In this document: positions 37,680 through 50,867 of the stretch, one piece after another
How positions within the stretch are numbered: the stretch's first letter is position 1
Layout of the letters: every line of letters starts with the position of its first letter
Assembly (NCBI RefSeq): GCF_033807715.1
Contig: NC_084599.1
Coordinates: forward strand, 3,968,625-4,032,624
Reading direction: 5' to 3'
Source: Cololabis saira
Lineage: Eukaryota; Chordata; Actinopteri; Beloniformes; Belonidae
DNA length: 64,000 nucleotides
The notes under the pieces: generated by a model
Told to the model about the DNA's origin: nothing
The model's database searches: none
The model's input: only the letters and a program-made list of their open reading frames with translations
Translations under genes and position numbers: made by a program

Positions 37680-38606
37680 TTACTGACTCTCAGCACTTTC
37701 CTCATTTTTTTTACTGCACAAACAGGAGGTTGAATATCTTGACCAAGCAGAAAGAGACTGGGCCTCTACATGAGTCTGGTTCCTGTAAATGTGAAGAAGC
37801 TCAGAGGTGAAACTGTCCTGCAGAGACACGTGTCCTCCTCCTTCACAGACTCATCACACAACACTTACACAAGCAGCAAACCACTTCCTCCAGAAAACAC
37901 GCTTTATTTTGAAAGGCCCCACAGGAAACAGCAGTCTGACTTTAATGCTGGAGACGACAGATTCATTCCAGTAAATAAAAACTCCAAACTTTGATCGATG
38001 AAGAAAACTAATCATCGGCTGATCATCACGGTGTTTCTGATCAATAATAAAACCAATAAAAATGTCATTAACAACCATGTAGATTTGTCTTCAGACACAA
38101 GAATGATCAAAGTTTGCAGGTAAATCAGAAGTGAGAATAAGTTCTTACCTTCACCTGTTTGAGTCAAAAGACAAAGTTCAGGAGTGAAATAAACTTTTAA
38201 GTATTGATCCGGTTATTAGCAGTTGTTCTCCGTCCTCGGATCACCTCACCAGGCCCGTTTAACGCCTGATCTTCCAGATGTGTTGCTGCAGATTAACTTT
38301 CACTTTGACCGAGCGTTTCCTGGTTCAGTGCGACGCGGCCGGTACGTGTCATACCGGCCGCCGCCACTTGGGGGCGCAGTGTAAACTCGGTTTAACACGA
38401 CCGGACAAAACACAAGAAGGAGAGAACTGCTGGAAACTACTGAGTAAAGGAAAACTATAACATCAACTACAATGTTCAAGCAAAAACACAAATATGAATG
38501 TGTTTTAGTGGAATTGTGTGTCTGGATTGAACCGGTTTGAGCTGGACTCTGTATCGACCTCATGAAGCAGAAGTTTTGCAGCTCCGTTTCAGTCTCTGGT
38601 TTAGTT
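37680..38606. other. Conserved non-coding block (counterpart 2171-3134)
   Basis: No gene supported. Same content as described for unit A. Confidence 0.3.
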
Positions 38607-38795
38607 TATCCCCCAAACTACTGGAGACTCCTACATCAGTCATTAAACAAATCCATATGGTTTTATTTTATTTTATCTGGAAAAACAAATGTCATTATCT
38701 CAACAAAAACCTCCTGAGTAACTCCAACAACCAAGGACGATTAAATGTTCTTAGTTTTAAAACTTCAAATGTTATTTATTATCTGAACTAAATAA
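38607..38795 (+). mobile_element. L1-type LINE RT fragment (unit B)
   Basis: Same FIWKNKCHYLNKN fragment as 3135-3325. Confidence 0.6.
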
Positions 38796-39018
38796 AATAA
38801 AATCTAAGTAAAATTCAATGATGACACTTGATTCCAAATGTAGCTTTTCAACAAATTGTTGTATTTTCTCCTAAAATGTGGTTTAGCGGTTAATAAACCA
38901 TCCAGTTTTCAAATGTTCATAAACATAACTGTGCTGGCGTCTGATTTATAAACATCATCATTTCATCTGGAATAACCAGTACTGGAGTTGAGGGGGGACT
39001 AGAATATTGTACATGTAC

Positions 39019-39348
39019 TGTAGCAAGGCTCGCTGCTACGGGGTCACCAGACAGGACAGCAGACACAGGGTTTGAGGAGAAATGATCAATCGTTTATTCG
39101 TAATCACACAGACGTGACTCAGCCAGGCACAGGTCTGTACGCAGCACCTTCAGCTCTGTCCCTGCAGCAGAGCTCCACTCTGCTTCCTTCCTCCCCTGTC
39201 TCCAGGGCCCGCACACTACTGAAATACACAGAGAGGGATTAGACACACCTGTGCACCGTCAGCTGTTCCAGCCGCGTCACCTGTTCTCCACTCCCCCGCA
39301 CTCCCTCTCTCCCCTGCAAACCCTGCCCCAATCCTGCACCCTGCCACA
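39019..39348 (-). mobile_element. Solo LTR with TGTAC target duplication (unit B)
   Basis: 330 bp, flanked by TGTAC at 39014-39018 and 39349-39353. Orthologue of 3552-3879, so the insertion is older than the duplication. Confidence 0.8.
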
Positions 39349-39353
39349 TGTAC

Positions 39354-39879
39354 TTTAACAGCGACGTCTGTAATAGGTGGAATCATAATTGTGTATTACA
39401 GCATGACGTGCTCTCCTCGCGTGAGCGAGATCCGTTTCTTAACGCAACTGGTTGTATGTGTGAGCAGACATTAACGCATATGGCAGCATAAACACAGGCT
39501 CAAACAGCGAGTATTTTCCAGCCTTAACAGTCCTGCTCAGCCCCCTGTTTGTATGAAGTGAACTGTGATTCTGTAGCTTCTGAGCTGGTTTCTCAGGCGG
39601 CCACTTCCACATGTTTGTTTTGTTCATGAGGTCAGCGGGGGCGGGTGGGGCAGAGAAGTGTGCAGTGTCCCCGGCTCTTAGTGACCCCTCTTGCAGCATT
39701 TTCTCCAAAGAAAAGTTAATTTAGTTCAGGAGTTTTAAAATTAGCGCCTTGTTAAAGCTGCCGCTGCTCTCCGATGCTGTGTTCATTGTTTGATAGTTTC
39801 ACACCATGCGCATGTTGAATTACTTGACATGACTACTGGGATTAAAGTTCACCGGGCGAAAAAAGCAAGAGAGAATTGA
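39354..39879. other. Unassigned block (counterpart 3885-4439)
   Basis: No gene recognised. Confidence 0.3.
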
Positions 39880-40330
39880 TATAGGAAGATAATTTGAAAA
39901 TACAGATGGATCATCGGCTTTAAACAGTGGGATGACCCTGGCAAGTTTTAAATCTTGTGGGATAATATCAGATTCAAGTGACAAAGAAAAAATAAATGTT
40001 AAAGGAACAATAATTGTAGGTGCGACTTTCTTTGATCAGATAGGCTGTAATTTCATCATGGCCAGCAGAAGAATGAAGGTTCTTAATAATATCAAGTACC
40101 TCCCAAGGCTTTATTGGTTCAAAATTATTTAAAGAGGGATACCCTTCATTTATAGAGTTAGAAGGAGAACCATGAACACTTTCAAGTGGACCCACATTTA
40201 TAAAGAAATCATTGAATTTATTAGCAATTTGTGTAGGCTCTGTTATCGTTAATGCGCCATCCTGAAATGTAGACTGGGATGGAGTAGATGATTTTTTTTG
40301 TTGAGTAATTCTTTCAATATTTTACATGTA
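39880..40330 (-). mobile_element. Non-LTR RT N-terminal fragment (unit B)
   Basis: The minus frame reads ANKFNDFFINVGP, then FEPIKPWEVLDIIKNLHSSA and GHDEITAYLIKES. This is the start of an RT domain. It is more complete than the unit A copy, which is cut at 4610. Confidence 0.65.
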
Positions 40331-40379
40331 GATTTTCAAGAACATCACTGGAAATATCCAAATGATGTTCTCAGAGAGG

Positions 40380-40600
40380 AAGGGGGTTTATAACTTTATA
40401 ACTTTATAACAAATTTGAAAACTCCAAGTGCCCGGACAACTTTAAAATCATTCTGTATTTCAGCATGCGGAGTAAAACTATGGAACAGTATCAATGAGGA
40501 CATAAAACAATGCTCAAGTGTGACTACATTCAAGAAAAGATATAAAGAATCCCTCTTTATGAGGTGTAAGGATGATGAATTGCATTAACAATCTATTACT
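40380..40600 (+). mobile_element. Third-LINE RT C-terminal end
   Basis: The plus frame ends SACGVKLWNSINEDIKQCSS...[13 protein letters not shown], related to 18880-19376. It is in the opposite orientation to the fragment just left, so two elements meet here. Absent from unit A. Confidence 0.6.
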
Positions 40601-40615
40601 TAGGTATGTATATAC

Positions 40616-40616
40616 A

Positions 40617-40705
<89 letters not shown>
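40616..40705 (+). repeat. (TA)n microsatellite
   Basis: Long TA tract next to the Tc1 end. TA is also the Tc1 target dinucleotide. Confidence 0.95.
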
Positions 40706-40712
40706 CATACAC

Positions 40713-41637
<925 letters not shown>

Positions 41638-41813
41638 TTACATTGTGCTGCTTTAAGCTAAGAGCGACTCTGGGAAACGCGTTTTTCTTTCACAGGCTCC
41701 TTAAGAAGGTTTGAAAGAAGCCTTTTGCTGTTAAGAGCTTCTTAACGGATCTGGGAAACCGGGCCCTTATCATCATTCTGTGGCTCAAAAGGATGAAAAA
41801 CCAATTTGTTATT

Positions 41814-44080
41814 AGGGCCCGAGCACCTTCAGTGCGAAGGCCCTATTGTATCTGTAGGAATTTTTTCTTTCTTTCTTTCTTTCTTTTTCTTCTGACGAAA
41901 GGAGGGCCTTTTTGCCCCCCTAAACGTGCCCAAAAAGTCACCAAATTTTGCATGCAAGTCAGGCCTGGCGAAAAATTTGATATTTAATGGTTTGCATTAA
42001 TGGGCGTGGCAAAATGGCTCAACAGCGCCCCCTTGAAAACTTTGTGCCTCAAGCCCCAGAATGCGGTATGTCGTACACGCACGAAAATCGGTACACACCT
42101 GTATCATGCCGCACCTGAAAGAAAAGTCTCTTGGCGTCATGCCCAAAACCGAACAGGAAGTCGGCCATTTTGAATTAGTTGTGTCATTTTGGCGAAATTT
42201 ATGCCATTCCTTCGAAAGTTAATTCAGCCCGAACCGTAACGTGCACCCAAGTGTGTTATACATCAAAATGTGCGTCTCCATCCTGCGACTACACGCATTA
42301 CTTTTCTCTTTCAAAAGCGTTACCGTGGCGATGCTAGACGCCAAAAAGCGCGGCCACCCTTCATCTGGTTGGTTCAGACAGAAAAAACTTTGCGCCTCAA
42401 GCCCCATAATACGGTTTGACGTACATGAACGAAAATTGGTACACTCCTGTATCATGTCGCAACTAAAAGAAAAGTCTCTTGGCGCCATGGCCGAAACCGA
42501 ACAGGAAGTCGGCCATTTTGAACATTCTGAATTAATTGCGTAATTTTGGAGCAATATATGCCATTCCTTCGAGAGTTAATTCAGCCCGAACCGTATCGTG
42601 AACCCAGATGTGTTATACATCAAAATTTGCGTCTCCATCCTGCGACTACACGCATTACTTTTCTCTTTCAAAAGTGTTACCGTGGCGACGCTAGATGCCA
42701 ACAAGCGGACCCCCCCTTCATCTGATTGGTCCATATTTGATAGTTCCCCAAAAGGCACCAAATTTGGCATGCAAGCCAGGCCTGGCGATAAATTTGATCT
42801 TTCATGGTTTGCATTAATGGGCGTGGCAAAATGGCTCAACAGCGCCCCCCGGAAAACTTTGTGCCTCAAGCCCCACAATACGGTTTGACGTACATGCACG
42901 AAAATCGCTACACACCTGTATCATGTCACAACTAAAAGAAAAGTCTCTTGGCGCCATGGCCGAAACCGAACAGGAAGTCAGCCATTTTGAATAAATTGTG
43001 TCATTTTGGCGAAATTTATGCCATTCCTTCGGCAGTTAATTCAGCCCGAACCGTAACGTGCACCCAGGTGTGTTATACATCAAAATGTGCGTCTACATCC
43101 TGCGACACCACGCATTACTTTTCTCTTTCAAAAGTATTACCGTGGCGACGCTAGACGCCAAAAGGCGCGCCCCCCCTTCATGTGATTGGTCCATATTTGA
43201 TAGTTCTCCAAAAGTCACCAAATTTTGCATGCAAGCCAGACTTGGCGATAAATTTGATATTTCATGGTTTGCATTAATGGGCGTGGCCTAACGGCTCAAC
43301 AGCGCCCCCTAGAATACTTTTATCTGCCATAACTTTTGAATGGTTTGACATAGGAAGTCGTGGGTGGTGTCATGGGACTCTGTAATGAGTCCTTAAGCTT
43401 CGTTGGCCTTAATTAGCCCCGCCCCTTCTTCTGATTGGTTGTCCCGATTTCCTGCTATAACATTGGAATGGTTTGACATAGAGAGTCGTGGGTGGTGTCA
43501 TCAGATTCTTTATGGAGTCCTTGACCTTCATTGGCCAGAATTAGCCCCGCCTCTTCTTCTGATTGGTTGTCCCTTTTTTCTGCTATAACTTTTTAATGGT
43601 TTGACGTAGGAAGTCGTGGGTGGTGTCGTGGGACTTTGTACTGAGTTCTTAAGCTTCGTTGGCCTTAATTAGCCCCGCCTCTTCTTCTGATTGGTTGTCC
43701 CGATTTTCTGCTATAACTTTGGAATGGTTTAACATAGAAAGTCGTGGGTGGTGTCATGGGACTCTGTAATGAGTCCTTAAGCTTAGTTGGCTTTAATTAG
43801 CCCCGCCCCTTCTTCTGATTGGTTGTCCCGATTTCCTGCTATAACTTTGGAATGGTTTGACATAGGGAGTCGTGGGTGGTGTCATCAGATTCTGTATGGA
43901 GTCCTTGACCTTCATTGGCCTGAATTAGCCCCGCCCCTTCTTCTGATTGGTTGTCCCTTTTTTCTGCTATATCTTTTGAATGGTTTGACATAGGAAGTCG
44001 TGGGTGGTGTTATTTCTGATATGCTTATGGGGGCGGTGGCCGTGAGTGCGAGGGCCCGTTCATCGCTGCTTGCAGCTTTA
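41814..44080 (+). mobile_element. Modular element with terminal hairpins and ATT target duplication
   Basis: Absent from unit A, which has the empty site near 5702. Flanked by ATT at 41811-41813 and 44081-44083. The 5' end folds as AGGGCC...GGCCCT with an inner GCAC/GTGC stem. The 3' end has GCTGC-TT-GCAGC followed by TTTA. There are no terminal inverted repeats and no coding frame of known type. The interior is made of repeated modules: about 2.5 units of roughly 450-500 bp (about 41930-43310), then about five units of roughly 136 bp (43317-44010, each with GTCGTGGGTGGTGTCAT and GATTGGTTGTCCC). The class is unknown to me. Confidence 0.75.
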
Positions 44081-44156
44081 ATTGGTTGTTAAATTTGGAT
44101 GGTCACTACCAGAAAAGGGATTGATACATAAATTCATTTTTGTATATGGTCTTGTA

Positions 44157-44382
44157 GATGGTCCAGTCTTAGTCCTGGACCAGCAGATCCAGACTAAACC
44201 AGCTGATGGTCCAGTCTTAGTCCTGGACCAGCAGATCCAGACTAAACCAGCTGATGGTCCAGTCTTAGTCCTGGACCAGCAGGTCCAGACTAAACCAGCT
44301 GATGGTCCAGTCTTAGTCCTGGACCAGCAGGTCCAGACTAAACCAGCTGATGGTCCAGTCTTAGTCCTGGACCAGCAGGTCG
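44157..44382 (+). repeat. 48-bp minisatellite, about 4.7 copies (unit B)
   Basis: Same array as 5769-6090 with two fewer units. Confidence 0.95.
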
Positions 44383-44795
44383 GTGTGATCTGATCATCAG
44401 CAGGTTCCTCTAACGGAGCCAAAGCTCCATCAGGATTTGCAGGTTCCATCGTTGAGCTCCTTTAGTTGTTTGTTCAGATCATGTGGTTGATTGTGAGATT
44501 GTTGCAGCTCCACTCTTGTGTAACTTATCTGGTGATGTGGGGACTGTCGTGTCCTTCACGTGGTCGTGAACTTATTGTTGACGTCACGTTTCCTCATATT
44601 CTGGACTTCACAACATCACCAGTGAGTGTCGCCAACGGACAAAACCTCAGAAAGGTGCGTAAACCAGCCTTGGTGTGTGCGTGAAGGACCGCAGCTTTCT
44701 ACGTTCAAATCAATTTTAATTTGATTCAATATCAGACCGTGAGCAGAAAGTGGCGTACACACGTTTTTTGTGTGCCGCACGTTTTGTACATGAGG
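44383..44795. other. Unassigned block (counterpart 6091-6502)
   Basis: No gene. Ends with the ATGAGGCCC terminus of the foldback family. Confidence 0.35.
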
Positions 44796-45004
44796 CCCCT
44801 GGTCCTAGAGACACGTAGTCCTGCATGTTTTGGATGTCTCCTTGCATCAACACACCTGATTCTAATAACGATCGTCATCAGCTTCTCATTCAGGTCTGTA
44901 CAAGTGTGTTAGTGACAGTCCTTTGTATCAGGGTGTAAAGAAGCAGGGAAACATCTAAAACATGCAGGACTGCAGCTCTCTAGGACCAGGGTTCCCTACC
45001 CCTG
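44796..45004. mobile_element. Palindromic hAT-type MITE (unit B)
   Basis: Counterpart of 6543-6766, slightly truncated at the left end. Confidence 0.6.
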
Positions 45005-45012
45005 CTTTGAAG

Positions 45013-45051
45013 CCACCGAAGTTAGCTGCTTCATGCAGCTAACTTCGGTGG
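45013..45051. repeat. Perfect 17-bp inverted repeat, 5-bp loop
   Basis: CCACCGAAGTTAGCTGC and its exact complement flank TTCAT. Unit A has only the left arm, because its right side is replaced by the gypsy insertion. Confidence 0.9.
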
Positions 45052-45385
45052 TCAGGCTCAATGAACTCTGCGTGCTCCTTCAGGTGAAATCTCTGGAGAT
45101 GCTTAATCAAATTGGTTGACGTTTTACTGGCTGAGGTAATGTGAAAAAATTCCATCACAGATCCTTTAGTTCACTTCATTTTGAAAAGTGTAGAATTCCG
45201 CACGGCGTGCTGACATTACGTGACTAGCGCGTGACGACACTCACAGAGCACACATAGAATTAGAATTGAATAGATCTGTTCCTATGGATCGGCCCATTGT
45301 TACCGGTACCCAATCTAGAGTTTTTTTTCAATATCGGTGCCGATACAGATACCAAATATCGGATCGGTGCATCCCTAATAGTGAT
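45052..45385 (-). mobile_element. hAT fragment with decayed BED finger (unit B)
   Basis: Counterpart of 12178-12583. The Cys pair of the finger is deleted, while the terminal GATCGGTGCATCCCTA end is kept. Confidence 0.65.
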
Positions 45386-46655
45386 GTTTATTTTTCCATA
45401 TGAAATTAAAATGTATTCTATTAATTTCTTTTATAATCCTTGGTGGGATTGCAAGAGAGTATGCTGGATAGATTAACCTGGATAATTAAATTTTGGTTAA
45501 CAATGTTCTACCAAACAACGTTAAGCCCCTTTGCTGCCAGTTATTTAAGTTTTTTTTTCAATTTATCAATCGTATTTTGAATATTCTCTTTTTGGGGGGA
45601 TCTGGAGGGAGGGCGGTGGCCATGAGTGCGAGGGCCCGATCAAGGCTGCTTGCAGCTTTAATTCCCTAGCACATTTGAGCTTCATCACCTGAGTATAAGG
45701 AGGTAACGTAGGTGTTTTTGTTATTGATCGTTGGAACAATTTTTATTTAATTGTTCCAATTAAATAAGTGAGCCTTTTAAAAATGAGCTCAGCATTGAGA
45801 AAGAGGTGGGTGCTCTGCATCCGTCTGAACTCCAGCCGCCTGGGTTTGCTGAGAGCCCAGTGTTCACTTTCTTTACATGTGGATTAAGTGTTTGCCTACA
45901 TTTATTTTGATAAACAAAAAAAGATTAATGGAAGGGTTTGTTAAACTGAATGTTTTGAACATTTCTAGATTTAAAAACTCAACTCTTTGCTCAATTATTC
46001 TTAATTTTTTTGCTGTGATTCAATTTTGGGTTTTTGTTTGCTGTAATTATGACAAATGAGTCCACAACTGTGACTTCAGACCAGTGGATGAAGTATTAAC
46101 ACGGCATCTCAGGTCTAAACACCAGCCGTCAGGTGGCGATGCCCTCCCTCTTCAATCAGTTCACCTCACCGCTGCAGCTGTGGTTACGGGACTTCCTTAG
46201 GACTTCCTTCCCTGAGAAGCTGGTTTCATATGGTGGTTTAGATGTGTGTTCCCGTCCTCTAGCACCATTCGAAATCAGTGTTCTTGGGGAGAGCAGATCA
46301 GCTCCGGCAGTGAGGGAACCTCCTGAGGACGAGCTCGGGACCGGCATCCCCTTTACTTTCCCACCTACAGATAACTGATTTCCTCTGGTGCTTAGAGCGT
46401 TCTGCAGCCTCTAGCACCATTTGAAATCGGTTATGACACTGTGGATCAATGCATCTGAAACATCAGGAAATTGGAGAAGAGTTTGGACGGTCATGAAAGC
46501 TGCTTTTTCACTCAATTGATTGCAACGTGGTTTATAATTAGTGTTTCTGTACAAAGTGAGTTTCTAATCGCTTTTGAATTCACAGCAGCTGGTGGTTGCT
46601 GCAGTTCTCGGTTTTTACCGCTAGAGGCCGCTGGAAGTCAAAGAATCTGCTTTTT
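45386..46655. other. Paralogous block without firm gene (counterpart 12584-13860)
   Basis: Contains a modular-element 3' terminus at about 45605-45660 and the short frame 46133-46378, whose end differs from unit A. No domain recognised. Confidence 0.35.
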
Positions 46656-46837
46656 TTCTTTTTTTTTTAAACAAAACTTTATTGAAAATATACAAACTCA
46701 AAGAGGATAATGGACAAATATCAATGTAAATGCAATATGAAAAGAAAGGGAAAAAAAGGGGGATTCTTGTAAGGAATACAAAAACCAAAAAAAAACAAGG
46801 CGCTCTGAGAATTAATGGTGCATATGAATAACAAAAT

Positions 46838-47290
46838 AAATTAAAGCTGCAAGCAGCGATGAACGGGCCCTCGCTCGTGCAGTTTTCATAAATAAAGGTC
46901 AAGGACTCAAAACCATGTCCGATCACATCACTCATGACTCTTTATGTCAAACCATTCAAAAGTTATGGCAGAAAATAGGAACTATCACATATTGACCAAT
47001 CAGAAAAAGGGGCGGGGTTAATTTGCACCAATTATGGTGAAGGAGTCAAAACTGAGTCCGATGACACCACCCACGATTCTTTATGTCAAGCCATTCAAAA
47101 GTTATGGCAGAAAGTAGGAACTATCAAATATGGACCAGATGAAGGGTGGGCGCGCTTTTTGGTGTCTAGCGTCGCCACGGTGATGCTTTTGACTGAGAAA
47201 AGTAATGTGCATCGTTGCAGGATGGAGACGCACATTTTGATGTATAACACACCTGGGTGCACGTTAATTAATTTTCTGAGAAAGTCCTGT
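46838..47290 (-). mobile_element. Modular hairpin element, partial (unit B)
   Basis: TAAAGCTGCAAGCAGC terminus after AAT, then one set of modules. Truncated at the other side. Counterpart of 14042-16235 without its retro-insertion. Confidence 0.65.
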
Positions 47291-47394
47291 ATTTACAAAC
47301 CCAGGCATTAACCTGATTTCAAATTAACAGCCATAAAAATGTTAATGATTTGTTTTGATTGATTGAAACCTTTATTGTCCCCTCTGGGGAAAAT

Positions 47395-48640
47395 CAATTC
47401 AATTCAATTTTATTTATATGGCGTCTAATACAACAAAAGTTGTCTCCAGACGCTTTCCAGAGACCCAGAACATGAACCCCATCACTCTGCGAGAGGATTT
47501 TCCTAATTTTTGCAATATTACGGAGATGTAAAAATGCTATTTCACAAACCTGATTAACATATGGTTTAAACGACAAATCCTGATCAAAAACAACACCAAG
47601 GTTTCTCACTGGAAGCCATCGCAACACCATCTAATCCCTTCCTAAGATGCTCTGGACCAAGAATGATAACCTCTGTTTTATCTGAATTTAGAAGCAAGAA
47701 ATTTCTGAACATCCAGTCCTTGATGTCCCTAAGACATGCCTGAAGTGTAACTAACGTTTCTGTTTCATCCGGCTTCATAGACAAGTAGAGCTGCGTATCA
47801 TCAGCATAGCAATGAAAGTGTATGCCGTGATTCTGGATTATACTTCCCAATGGCTGCATGTAACAATTAGCAGTCAGTTAGGTTTTTACTAGGGTTTTGA
47901 TTTCATAACATGTAGAATTCTCGTTTTGTTTTGATCTCATGGATACCATGTTTAATTTTAATCTGTCTTGACTTCTAAACATGTTCTAGTCAATAGTCTA
48001 ACCAAGCTTTGATGGTGTGTTATCTTTAATTGTACCTAGTGATGATTTTTAGAACAGTGTTCTTGTAACATCTGACATTGTTTTATTTTGATTTTATTTT
48101 CAATGTTTTGTGCATGTACATTATTTTCATTGTTTTGTGCATGTACGGAGTAGGATGGGGTTGTGTGGTGGGAGGTGGATGGGTGGGTCGGGATTTTGGA
48201 GTGCTTAGTATAGTCCAAGCTCATTCAGTTTAGCTCTATTCACGTAGTAATGTACGAATTTTATATATGTTACATTTATATGTATTTTATGTGTAGACCC
48301 CAGGAAGACTAGCTGTTACCATGGGTGACAGCTAATGGGGATCTTAATAAACAATAAACAATGTATAAACTGAACAAGATTGGCCCTAGCACTGAACCCT
48401 GCGGAACACCATAACAGACCCTTGACTGTTCTGACGAAACCTCATGTACATGAACAAACTGGAACCTGTCAGATAGGTATGATTTAAACCAACGTAGAGC
48501 TGTCCCTTTATCAGTTGCCAAACAGCTCATGACATTCAAAAGAGAAAGACAAACAGAAAAACAGAGTCGACAATGCAACAATACATATAAACACCCTGCT
48601 GGTCCAACAAACACGAAGTGCTGCTAGTTGTTTGCCATAG
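47395..48640 (-). mobile_element. L2-like LINE fragment (unit B), split by a 499-bp insert
   Basis: Same fragment as 16353-17130 ([14 protein letters not shown] and [18 protein letters not shown]). The insert 47862-48360 is flanked by ATGT (47858-47861 and 48361-48364). Confidence 0.75.
47862..48360 (+). mobile_element. Short retroelement insert (SINE- or LINE-tail-like)
   Basis: Absent from unit A. Ends with GCTAATGGGGATCTTAATAA and a short AAACA tail, a common 3' end of fish non-LTR elements. No coding frame. Could be a 5'-truncated LINE or a SINE. Confidence 0.5.
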
Positions 48641-48659
48641 TGCATCATGTGCAGATAAA

Positions 48660-49170
48660 AGTCCAAGTCAGTTACCGATCAGCTCCAGCTCCAGGTCTCC
48701 CTGTGCCTGCAGGGCCTGGTTGGAGAGTCGGAGTGCAGCTGGAATAAAAGACTGTCCAAATCTCTTTGTGCTCTGACGGGGGAGGACAAATCTGTCGCTG
48801 AATTTGCTCCTCATCCCCGTCAGCTCCATGTGCAGTGGATGGGAGGGATTGGCCAACATGGCCGCCAGTTTTTTCCCCATCCTCTGTTCAGCCACCACCT
48901 CCAGGCTGTCCAACCCAGTCCCCACCACCGAGCTGGCCTTCTACACCAGCTTGTTCAGCCTGGTAGCGTCCCTGGCACAGATGTTTCCTCCCCAACAGGC
49001 CACGGCCAAGAACAGGACACAGGAGACACTGACTGGTAGAACATTCTCAGTATCCTGTTACAAACGTTAAACAACCTCAGCCTTCTCAGGAAAAACCTCC
49101 TGCTCTGCCCCTTCCTGATAAAAGCCTCGGTGTTGTCGGTCCAGTCCAGTTTGTTGTTAATGTGTACCCC
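48660..49170 (-). mobile_element. Second LINE RT fragment, left part (unit B)
   Basis: Counterpart of 17140-17635. Continues at 50669-50830 after the Harbinger insertion. Confidence 0.65.
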
Positions 49171-49173
49171 CAG

Positions 49174-50665
49174 GGGTCCGTTTCACAAAGCAGGTTTAGT
49201 GAAAACTCGGAGTCTGTTAACCCTGAAATGAGGGAAACTCTGAGTTTTCCGTTTCACAAAGGGAGGTAACTCAAACCACAGAAAGAGGAGTAACTCTAGC
49301 CTGTTTCACAAAGAGAGGTAACTTAACCTCTCGGTCAGTTACCGTAGTAACAGACGCTCTGAACCTAACCTGGTCAGTTACCGTAGTAACAGACGCTCTG
49401 AACCTAACCTGGTCGGGACCAGGTTTATATCGTGAAACCTGGAGTTTCTCTGCGTCTCCGCCTCTTTCAGAGCCGCACGCACATTTGATTTCCTCATTCA
49501 TTCAGTCAGCAGGCGAGTTTTGGTGAAGTTCTGCCGTCTGTCGTTAAAAACAGAGTCAGTATATATATTAGAAGTCCATTGTCACGAACACGGCATGTCC
49601 TTTTGATGAAGACATAATTGATGAAGGTGCAGAATTAATGCGCAGAGAATTAAATATTCGTCGGGAGATGGTTATCAGACCACGTAATACATGTATATTA
49701 CAGTACATAGTCTCATTACAGGCAAAGCAATATATGTTAATCCTTTATTTGTTATAATTTTGATGATTGAATTGTTTAATGATTTCATAATATATTCTAA
49801 TTTTTTGAGATTTTTTATTTGGGGTTTTCATAAACTGTGAGCTATAGGCTAATCATCAAAATTATAACAAATAAAGGCTTGAATTATCTCACTTTGCATG
49901 TAGTGGGAAATAATATTTGTTTCACCTTAAGTTGAATTTACTACGAATGAAGTTTTGCAATATATTCAAATTTTCCGACCTCCACCTGTTGTTACATGAA
50001 TAAATAAGAGCATAATACAGGGGTCTCCCACTCCGGTCCTGGACCCACCTATACAGCATGTTTCAGGTGTCTCCCTGCATGAACACACCTGATTCTAATC
50101 AATGGTCGTCATTAACTTGTCATCAAGGTCCGGACAGTTCTGTTGCTGATACAGATCCTTGTATCATGGTGTTCTGAAGCAGGGAATGATCTAAAACATG
50201 CTGGATAGGTGCTCTCTTTATATTATTCTGTGCTGCAGTGTTACTCTTTTTTCGAAAAACATGTTCAAATTCGCCGTATGCGCGCATTAAAATCTCTAAT
50301 TCCATTCGGGTGTAAAAGGACACGGCGTGAAGTATGTGGATCTTCAGATGCAAACTAATGTTTCCTCAAAGGGATTTTGTAAATTGAAATGATAAATAAA
50401 GTTTAAAAAAAAAAAAAAAGTATGTCGCTCTTCTGTTGTCGCCGGTTGCCATGGTGAATCCTTGTATCAGCGCTCTACTGATGATGGCTTTTTATTTCCC
50501 TCACGCACGAGCTTAACTCCAGGTGAAACTACTTAGAGTTGAGTAAATTACCTCAAATCCGCTGTTCTGGAACCGAAAACTCAGAGTTTCCGATCTCAGA
50601 GTAGATCAACTAAGAGTTCAGGATTAGACTCAGAGTTTGTTGAACCTGCTTTGTGAAACGGACCC
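49174..50665 (+). mobile_element. PIF/Harbinger deletion derivative with CWG target duplication
   Basis: Perfect 23-bp terminal inverted repeats beginning GGGTCCGTTTCACAAAGC, flanked by CAG (49171-49173) and CTG (50666-50668). Unit A has the empty site CCCCCAGGTACC at 17639-17650. A short plus-strand stretch at about 49596-49686 reads DEGAELMRRELNIRREMVIR, the conserved N-terminal start of Harbinger (HARBI1-like) transposases. The catalytic core is missing. A 39-bp direct repeat (about 49332-49410) and a hAT MITE are inside. Confidence 0.8.
50021..50215. mobile_element. hAT-type MITE nested in the Harbinger derivative
   Basis: Begins CAGGGGTCTCCCACTCCGGT and contains the family's AACACACCTGATTCTAATCA core and an AAACATG inverse arm. 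The right end is truncated. Confidence 0.55.
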
Positions 50666-50668
50666 CTG

Positions 50669-50830
50669 GTACCTGTAGGAGTCCACTCTTCCAACTTCCA
50701 CTCCCTTGATGGTGACGGGGGCTGAGGTCCCTCTCTTCCTTAAAGCTTTTTGTTTTACATGGAGGGACTTGCTTAAATAAAAACTGATATTTTATTTGTG
50801 TTTGACACAAAACTGAGGTGTGGTATTTCA
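50669..50830 (-). mobile_element. Second LINE RT fragment, right part (unit B)
   Basis: Counterpart of 17650-17811. Confidence 0.6.
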
Positions 50831-50867
50831 TATTAGATAATGATCACAAATACTTTGCACTTGCACA

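Noticed and set aside
42219..43291. Recurrent frames of 60-110 codons with MHPGVLYIKMCV-like openings
   Set aside because: They recur in every module of the hairpin-ended element, in both orientations and with frameshifts, and have no domain. They are repeat sequence, not genes.
44078..44449. 123-codon minus frame starting MEPANPDGALAPLEEPADDQ and running through the 48-bp minisatellite
   Set aside because: A 1-bp difference breaks it in unit A, and the body is only the minisatellite, so no gene is supported.
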